From: Thiorhodovibrio sp.
Lineage (GTDB): Bacteria > Pseudomonadota > Gammaproteobacteria > Chromatiales > Chromatiaceae
Direction of reading: 5' to 3'
DNA: 11,373 nt
Assembly (NCBI GenBank): GCA_007128075.1
Contig: SKYD01000162.1
Location: 1 to 11,373, forward strand
Shown: positions 6,759 to 11,373 of the stretch, in pieces
Layout: every line of letters starts with the position of its first letter
How positions within the stretch are numbered: the stretch's first letter is position 1
The notes under the pieces: model-generated
Database searches by the model: none
Told to the model about the DNA's origin: nothing
What the model saw: the letters and a program-made list of their open reading frames with translations, nothing else
Program-made: the position numbers and the translations under genes

Positions 6759-7592
6759 TCAATGCGCTGCTGTCCACGCCTGAGCGCGGTGCTGCGCAGT
6801 CTCAAGCTGCTCAGGTGTCAGGCGCGATTGCAATGCTCGGCGCACTTGCTCGCCAAAGCGATCACCATTGGCTGCTGCCAGCTCCGCCCACATCGCCGCA
6901 GTGATTAAATCCTTCTTCACTCCGCGTCCAGAAAAATAGAGCACCGCCAGCCAGCCTTGCATCTGAGCATTGCCATGTTCAGCAGAAATCTTAGCATAAT
7001 GTGCGCCGCGTTGATCATCGCGTGGCTGATCGCCAATGCCTTCCAGATAGAGCCGCGCTAAAAAAAATGCCGCCAGTGGGTTGTCTTGTTCTAATGCTGT
7101 GGTGAGTAAATCACGCGCCTCAAACACCCGCGCAGTTGCCTTGCCACCAAGCGCATCAGCAAGCAACACCGATGCCAGCGCAATGCGTGCTGGTGTATAA
7201 TTGGCCGCAATGGCATACTCAAACCAATATTCGGACTGTTGGCGATCAGCCGCCACCCCCTTGCCGCCGAGATACATCCAGCCAAGTTTGAGCGCGTAAT
7301 CCAGCGCACCCGCCCGGGCTGCCTGTGCATACCAGTGCGCTGCCCGTTCACCATCGGCTGGAACACCGTGCCCCTGTTCATAAATCCACCCCAGATAGCT
7401 CATCGCAGTCGGCGAGCCCGCTTCGGCGGCGGTCAAAAACGCTTGGTGCGCCCCCGCCCAATCTGGCGGCTGTTGGCGCATAAACTCATGGGCGCGTGCC
7501 TCAGCAGAGGGTGTTGGCTGCGCCATTTCTGCATCAACGGCAGTCCATAACAGCCCACTGCAAACCAACAAAATGACACGAAAAAATGACAT
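6759..7592 (-). CDS. Exported Sel1-like repeat (TPR-like) protein
   Basis: The 277-residue protein starts at ATG 7592. It opens with a signal peptide: Arg5, a hydrophobic core and a likely cleavage after VDA at residue 21. The mature part is built of Sel1-like repeats. Clear units lie near residues 60-95 (AMSYLGWIYEQGHGV), 96-131 (ALKLGWMYLGGKGV), 171-207 (FFLARLYLEGIG) and 208-243 (WLAVLYFSGRGV), with a degenerate unit near 132-165. Sel1 repeats form an alpha-solenoid that holds protein partners, often in envelope signalling or secretion; there is no catalytic motif. Its location is inferred to be the periplasm. It lies 45 bases downstream of the SWIM gene on the same strand and is probably the last gene of that operon. 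The ribosome-binding site is weak. Confidence 0.88.
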   Translation of the reverse strand: MSFFRVILLVCSGLLWTAVDAEMAQPTPSAEARAHEFMRQQPPDWAGAHQAFLTAAEAGSPTAMSYLGWIYEQGHGVPADGERAAHWYAQAARAGALDYALKLGWMYLGGKGVAADRQQSEYWFEYAIAANYTPARIALASVLLADALGGKATARVFEARDLLTTALEQDNPLAAFFLARLYLEGIGDQPRDDQRGAHYAKISAEHGNAQMQGWLAVLYFSGRGVKKDLITAAMWAELAAANGDRFGEQVRRALQSRLTPEQLETAQHRAQAWTAAH

Positions 7593-7637
7593 AATTTACC
7601 AAATCCAAGGAGCTAGACTTTATTATCAAAGACATGC

Positions 7638-9425
7638 TCACACCAAATGCTTTTGCATCAAACCAATGAGCTTGTATTTGCGAGCGTGGGTATCACGCAG
7701 TTGTTGATAATAACTCTGCCAGGTTGCGTCTTGATCAAGCGCTTGATATGCAGCCTTGATGCGTTGGAGTAATTTGACGGCATCCTCGTAATATTTTGCT
7801 TTGCCCGCATCCATGATTGATTCGGCTTTGGGGCGTGCTTGATCGATCACCCACGCGCTATGCGTTGAGATCACACTGTCCATGACCTGCAGCATTAACC
7901 GATGATCGCCATCGCCATAGCTATAGCTCCAGCTCGGCTGACTGCTCACGACAGCCATTGCATCCTCAGTCAAGCCTTCATGTAAAAAAATATCCACTTG
8001 GGCATCGGCAATCCCCCAAGTTTTGACATCGTGTAAACACTTGAGCAGTCGCGGACGCAGATGCTCCCATTCTTGGCCAGCCAGCGCTTGGATGGTTTGA
8101 TAGTCATCAAGCGAAGGCTTGCTCTCAAACGCAATGACCAAGGCTTTCAGTGCAATATCGTGTTTTTGTAAGCGTATGGCATATTGATACGCCCAGTGCG
8201 CAAATTCGTGTGATTGATAGCCAGCCGCCAATGGTCGCTCTAGACTTCGCATGGCGATCTCCAGAGCGGGTTCATGCTGATTTTGCGACTCCAGTGATTT
8301 TGCCAGCGACTCCGCGTCTGTCGAACACAAGGGGCGTTGACGCGCCACCGCCGTCACCTCATCATAACGACCTAAGTGAATCAGAAGGATGAGATACTCT
8401 GTTGTCTGTCCGCTGGCCTTGGCAAAATGCAAGGCTTCATCATATCTTTGTTGACGAAAAAGCACATTAAGGCGAAATTTATGGAGCTTGGTGGGCATAT
8501 CTGGGGCGAGTGTTTTGAGCATATCCCACTCCACATGTTCACCACGCAAAATGCTATTTATCTGAGGATCATGCCAGCCTTGGCTTAGCGCAGCCAATGC
8601 CAGCTTAAACTCACCGTTAAATGACTCCCAGATTTTTAATTGATTGCGCCAGTGCGTGACATCCTCAGCAGTCAACTCGGCACTCAATAGCACCTCGGCC
8701 CACGCCTCATCGAAATCAAGCCCATAATCAAGGGGCGCTAACCCGACCATTTCCTCAATTTTATCCCAATGCGCAATACAGCCTTCAATGATGGCCTGTA
8801 GCGTCAGTATCGCTTTGTCGATTTGCTGATCATCGAGAAGATCCAATACCTGCTCGAGCAGCGCATAGATTGACGCAGAAAGATCATCTTCTTCCTCGCC
8901 ATTATGGGAATCGCGAATTGCTTCATACACAATATTTTTTATTTGGCGATGCACCGGCTTTGGATCAAACGCTGGATGCTTCTTGGAGCGGGTCTTTTTC
9001 AAACCCTGTTTGCTCACATAATGATCAACAGCATCTAGCAAATGCGGGTCTTGCAAAACCAAATACTGCACCAGAGCCTGCATGTGCTCCAAGGTAAGCT
9101 TGGCAAGCAGCTTTTGCAATGAAGGTGCAGTGGTGACGCACTCTGGCTGATACAAACAGGTCAATAAAGTCGCAACAATGTGTTTGCACCAGCCGTCATA
9201 GCTATAGGGGCAAGAGCAGTCAGCGGAGCGAATCCCTTGTGGATTCAGTTCAATGCCGATTTGGTAATCTTCCATCTCGCTGCCTGCCACATCAGCGTAG
9301 ACAACATCCCCGCGTTTGACGATTCTGCTGACTGCACCATCTTGATAATAGTCCTTGCCGCGTTCAAACGACTGTTGGTTGGCATGGGCTTGAATCAGGC
9401 TGACATTGAGATGGGGAATGATCAC
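7638..9425 (-). CDS. SWIM zinc-finger domain protein
   Basis: GTG at 9425 is the start, with a Shine-Dalgarno (GGAGA, complement of 9433-9437) seven bases upstream. The product has 595 residues. The N-terminal part carries a SWIM zinc finger: C70-S-C72, seven residues, then C80-K-H82 (CxCxnCxH), preceded by the usual region beginning near SFERGKDYYQDGAVSRI. SWIM domains bind zinc and mediate DNA or protein contacts. The remaining 450 residues are mainly helical, with an acidic stretch (NGEEEDD) near 175, and look like a repeat scaffold similar to other bacterial SWIM proteins. No nuclease, helicase or ATPase motif is seen. It begins inside the last codons of the metallophosphoesterase gene (GTGA overlap), so the two are likely coupled. 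Its GC content appears lower than that of the molybdoenzyme genes upstream. The function is unknown. Confidence 0.88.
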   Translation of the reverse strand: MIIPHLNVSLIQAHANQQSFERGKDYYQDGAVSRIVKRGDVVYADVAGSEMEDYQIGIELNPQGIRSADCSCPYSYDGWCKHIVATLLTCLYQPECVTTAPSLQKLLAKLTLEHMQALVQYLVLQDPHLLDAVDHYVSKQGLKKTRSKKHPAFDPKPVHRQIKNIVYEAIRDSHNGEEEDDLSASIYALLEQVLDLLDDQQIDKAILTLQAIIEGCIAHWDKIEEMVGLAPLDYGLDFDEAWAEVLLSAELTAEDVTHWRNQLKIWESFNGEFKLALAALSQGWHDPQINSILRGEHVEWDMLKTLAPDMPTKLHKFRLNVLFRQQRYDEALHFAKASGQTTEYLILLIHLGRYDEVTAVARQRPLCSTDAESLAKSLESQNQHEPALEIAMRSLERPLAAGYQSHEFAHWAYQYAIRLQKHDIALKALVIAFESKPSLDDYQTIQALAGQEWEHLRPRLLKCLHDVKTWGIADAQVDIFLHEGLTEDAMAVVSSQPSWSYSYGDGDHRLMLQVMDSVISTHSAWVIDQARPKAESIMDAGKAKYYEDAVKLLQRIKAAYQALDQDATWQSYYQQLRDTHARKYKLIGLMQKHLV

Positions 9426-9943
9426 CGTGATGTCTCCAATTGTTGTAGCTCAAATCGCATCGTGGTCAAGTCTCCCAATATCCAGGTCGCGGCAGGTGCG
9501 CCAAGTCCGGCGACGGTGCCAGGGTTGACCAGCCAGCTTTGTCCGCCTTTGTAATTTTCCAAACAGCGGATCTCTGGCTCGTGGCTATGCCCACAACACA
9601 CCAGATCGTGGTCGCCAGCGCGGGCAAAGGCATGGCCGATATGCGGATAATGGGTGATAAAAATCAAACGACCACCAAGGGTTAGGGTCGCATCATTGCC
9701 GTGGTAGTGCAGCAGTCCTTCGGAATGGCACGCCAGCCGTGCAATCGACACCGGATCACCGAGATTGTTGCCGTGCACGGCATGAATCGGCAGCCCGAGT
9801 TTGAGCGAGGCGAGCAGGGTGTTGGCACCAATCAGATCACCGCAATGCAGCACGGTTTCGGCTCCCAGTGCCTTGGCCGCGGCAATGGCTGTCGCCAGCA
9901 TCGGGCCGCGATCATGGCTATCGGACACAATGCAGATTTTCAT
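9422..9943 (-). CDS. YfcE/MJ0936-like metallophosphoesterase
   Basis: ATG 9943 gives 173 residues starting directly with the first strand (MKICIVSDSHD). The longer frame upstream only overlaps the anchor-subunit gene. Calcineurin-like metal ligands are in the expected order: D8 and H10 (SDSHD), G35-D36 (CGDLIG), N59 (HGNN), H98 (ITHYPH), and H119 and H121 (CGHSHEP). VNPGT (139-143) is typical of the YfcE subgroup. These small cytoplasmic enzymes use two divalent metals to hydrolyse phosphodiesters; the natural substrate is not known. The usual GNCD/GNHD motif reads GNNLGD, a local variant, while the metal-binding Asn is kept. It follows the anchor gene by 7 bases and overlaps the SWIM gene by 4. 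Confidence 0.9.
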   Translation of the reverse strand: MKICIVSDSHDRGPMLATAIAAAKALGAETVLHCGDLIGANTLLASLKLGLPIHAVHGNNLGDPVSIARLACHSEGLLHYHGNDATLTLGGRLIFITHYPHIGHAFARAGDHDLVCCGHSHEPEIRCLENYKGGQSWLVNPGTVAGLGAPAATWILGDLTTMRFELQQLETSR

Positions 9944-9950
9944 TGTTGAT

Positions 9951-10931
9951 TTAAGCCACGGATTGATAATAAAGGTTTTGCGGATGCCGCGCCTCGGCGA
10001 AAAAGTACCAGCGTTCGGCGACCAAACCCACAGATTGCACCACCACCGCCAGCATCGGCAAGGTCGCCGATTGCGTGATATATGCCAGCCCAATCAGCAA
10101 CACCGGCAGCGGAAACACCAGCACCAGAAAGCCATTGCGAATCAGCACCAAACGCGCCGGATCAGCATGGTGAAAAAATTCGCGGGTATTAAACGAGCCG
10201 CCGGTGAAGCCTTGGCTGATTTGCGCCATGGTGCGGTGACGAATCCCAATCGCGGTTTGCAGATTGCTTTTGTGTTTGAGATGGGCATTGCGCCACAGCA
10301 ACGCCACCCGCGAGCCCAGCGCGATCAGGGTAAAAATAAACGCCCAGGTGCCATAAAAGCCGACGAGATGATTGCCCAGCCACGCTGAATACGCCGCCGT
10401 CAACATAAAGCCCGAGGCAAGCCCTAAAAAGGTGAAATTTGCCACCGTCAGCGGCGAGGCCCATTCCTCCAAGAATTTGACGCTGGCATAGATCATTGCT
10501 GTGGACAAAAACAGCACAAAAGCGGCAAGACTGCCCAACGCGCCGATGAGCAAGGTGGCATCGACCGGGATGTGAAACTCGCCGATCTCAAACAATGGCT
10601 GCGTCCAGCCCAGCCAATGCAGCGCCCCATAACAAGCCACCAGCCCCATGAGCACCGGCAACACAATCACCTCACGCGACAGCCACGAAGTACGCCATTT
10701 CGAGGCCGCCCGCCAGGCGCGCTCGGGACGACCAAGATGGAAAAACGAGGCCGCCAGCCCAGCACCCAACAGCAGCAGAACCAATAAACTGCCGCCACTG
10801 TAAAACGATGGGTCTTGAGCGGCGACCAGCTTGACGCTGGCATACACCTGACCGGTGACCAGTGCTAAAAACAGCCCCTGACCAGCACCGAGCAGGGTGG
10901 TAAGCAAAATAACCGAAAAAGCAGGATGCAT
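9951..10931 (-). CDS. DmsC/SoeC-type membrane anchor subunit of a molybdoenzyme
   Basis: ATG 10931 gives 326 residues beginning MHPAFSV, the standard N-terminus of this family, seven bases after the iron-sulfur subunit stop. The longer frame upstream reads through that gene. About eight membrane helices are visible. Conserved family signatures are HLGRPERAWRAASKWRTSWL followed by SRE (about 65-87), SFNTREFFHHADPARLVLIR (about 246-265), and the end AERWYFFAEARHPQNLYYQ. DmsC-type subunits hold the catalytic and iron-sulfur subunits at the membrane and exchange electrons with quinone. The FNTREFFH segment seems closer to anchors in sulfur-oxidising bacteria (SoeC, cytoplasmic sulfite dehydrogenase) than to E. 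coli DmsC, but this is from memory. The catalytic subunit, which would decide, is outside the window, so the symbol is left open. Confidence 0.85.
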   Translation of the reverse strand: MHPAFSVILLTTLLGAGQGLFLALVTGQVYASVKLVAAQDPSFYSGGSLLVLLLLGAGLAASFFHLGRPERAWRAASKWRTSWLSREVIVLPVLMGLVACYGALHWLGWTQPLFEIGEFHIPVDATLLIGALGSLAAFVLFLSTAMIYASVKFLEEWASPLTVANFTFLGLASGFMLTAAYSAWLGNHLVGFYGTWAFIFTLIALGSRVALLWRNAHLKHKSNLQTAIGIRHRTMAQISQGFTGGSFNTREFFHHADPARLVLIRNGFLVLVFPLPVLLIGLAYITQSATLPMLAVVVQSVGLVAERWYFFAEARHPQNLYYQSVA

Positions 10932-10938
10932 AATGGCG

Positions 10939-11373
10939 TTACCAGGTGACGTCGTCGAGGGTTTCCTCACCACGGTAAACCGTGATGTCTTCTTTGCGCA
11001 ACGGATTGTCAGCGCGTTTGAGGTCATCCTCAGTGATATGAATCCGCGTTTTGTGTCGCGGCAGATAATGATTGGCGGGCTTGGTGCCCCATTCGGGCAT
11101 CAGCGGATAGCCGCCGCGCTCACGAATTGCCACCGAGACCTCGGATTCGGGATCGTGGACATCCCCAAACAGCCGCGCACTGGCTGGACAAGCCAGCACA
11201 CAGGCGGGCTTGCGTTCGCGCTCACTGAGCGTCTGATCAGTGACCCGATCAATGCACAGCGTGCATTTTTTCATCACCTTTTGCTGCACATCGATCTCGC
11301 GCATCCCATAAGGGCACGCCCAGGAGCAGTATTTGCAGCCGATACATTTGTCATAATCGACCAACACCACGCC
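10939..11373 (-). CDS. DmsB/SoeB-type 4Fe-4S electron-transfer subunit, 5' partial
   Basis: The frame is open to the right edge; the GTG near 11370 is an internal Val (GVVLVDYDKC), so the start lies outside. The visible 144 residues contain a ferredoxin motif, CIGCKYCSWACP (CxxCxxCxxxCP), and CTLC followed by CVLAC. These are the last clusters of the four-cluster DmsB/PsrB/SoeB arrangement; the first clusters are off the window. The subunit would carry electrons between a molybdopterin catalytic subunit and the membrane anchor encoded next. The C-terminal region has TKPANHYLPRH and ends YRGEETLDDVTW. Known complexes of this plan include DMSO reductase and the sulfite dehydrogenase SoeABC; the sequence alone does not choose between them. 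It is the first visible gene of the minus-strand operon, 7 bases before the anchor gene. Confidence 0.87.
   Translation of the reverse strand, partial: GVVLVDYDKCIGCKYCSWACPYGMREIDVQQKVMKKCTLCIDRVTDQTLSERERKPACVLACPASARLFGDVHDPESEVSVAIRERGGYPLMPEWGTKPANHYLPRHKTRIHITEDDLKRADNPLRKEDITVYRGEETLDDVTW

Noticed and set aside
6600..6760. tRNA, fluoride, TPP or mini-ykkC type RNA in the convergent gap
   Set aside because: No T-loop consensus for a tRNA, and the conserved core motifs of these riboswitch classes are absent.
6661..6783. 40-residue open frame on the + strand and the overlapping 39-residue frame at 6621-6740
   Set aside because: Neither has a Shine-Dalgarno sequence or recognisable similarity, and the first runs into the opposite-strand Sel1 gene. 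They are mentioned only as context for the structured region.
9801..10388. 195-residue + strand open frame across the phosphoesterase and anchor genes
   Set aside because: Rich in Gln, His and Arg as expected for an antisense shadow; both minus-strand genes have strong family motifs.

Overview
The window looks like chromosomal DNA of a gammaproteobacterium. The support is a DUF349-repeat protein with the N-terminal layout seen in that class, and a DmsB/DmsC-type (or SoeB/SoeC-type) membrane molybdoenzyme module of the kind found in many sulfur-metabolising gammaproteobacteria. Base composition is moderate and clearly uneven: the DUF349, ABC-transporter and DmsC-like genes look GC-richer than the FHA and SWIM genes. 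The genus cannot be fixed from sequence alone.

Left block, + strand, 1-4512. A DUF349 protein (5' end off the window) overlaps by four bases a lipoprotein peptide-type ABC substrate-binding protein, which overlaps by four bases an OppB/DppB-type permease. Both junctions are GTGA, so the three are probably translationally coupled. The usual second permease and the two ATPases do not follow.

Middle block, + strand, 4513-6758. After a short spacer with two small GC-rich hairpins comes a 393-residue FtsZ/tubulin-superfamily GTPase that is not canonical FtsZ. It has recognisable nucleotide-binding loops and a T7-like loop carrying both catalytic aspartates, but no FtsZ C-terminal binding peptide. 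A 162-base gap containing a long interrupted palindrome leads to a 186-residue FHA-domain protein. A 272-base noncoding stretch follows, with an AT-rich dyad next to an extended -10-like element and two mutually exclusive GC-rich hairpins. The tubulin-like/FHA pair next to an incomplete ABC transporter is the best candidate here for an undescribed system. A link to signalling-controlled cytoskeletal or membrane work is inference.

Right block, - strand, 11373 down to 6759. In transcription order: an iron-sulfur subunit of DmsB/SoeB type (5' end off the window), its DmsC/SoeC-type membrane anchor, a YfcE-like metallophosphoesterase, a SWIM zinc-finger protein and an exported Sel1-repeat protein. 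Gaps are 7 bases, 7 bases, a 4-base overlap and 45 bases, so one operon is likely. It converges on the middle block around 6487-6758. The molybdoenzyme pair would pass electrons between the quinone pool and a catalytic subunit encoded beyond the right edge. The roles of the three downstream genes are not obvious from the sequence.
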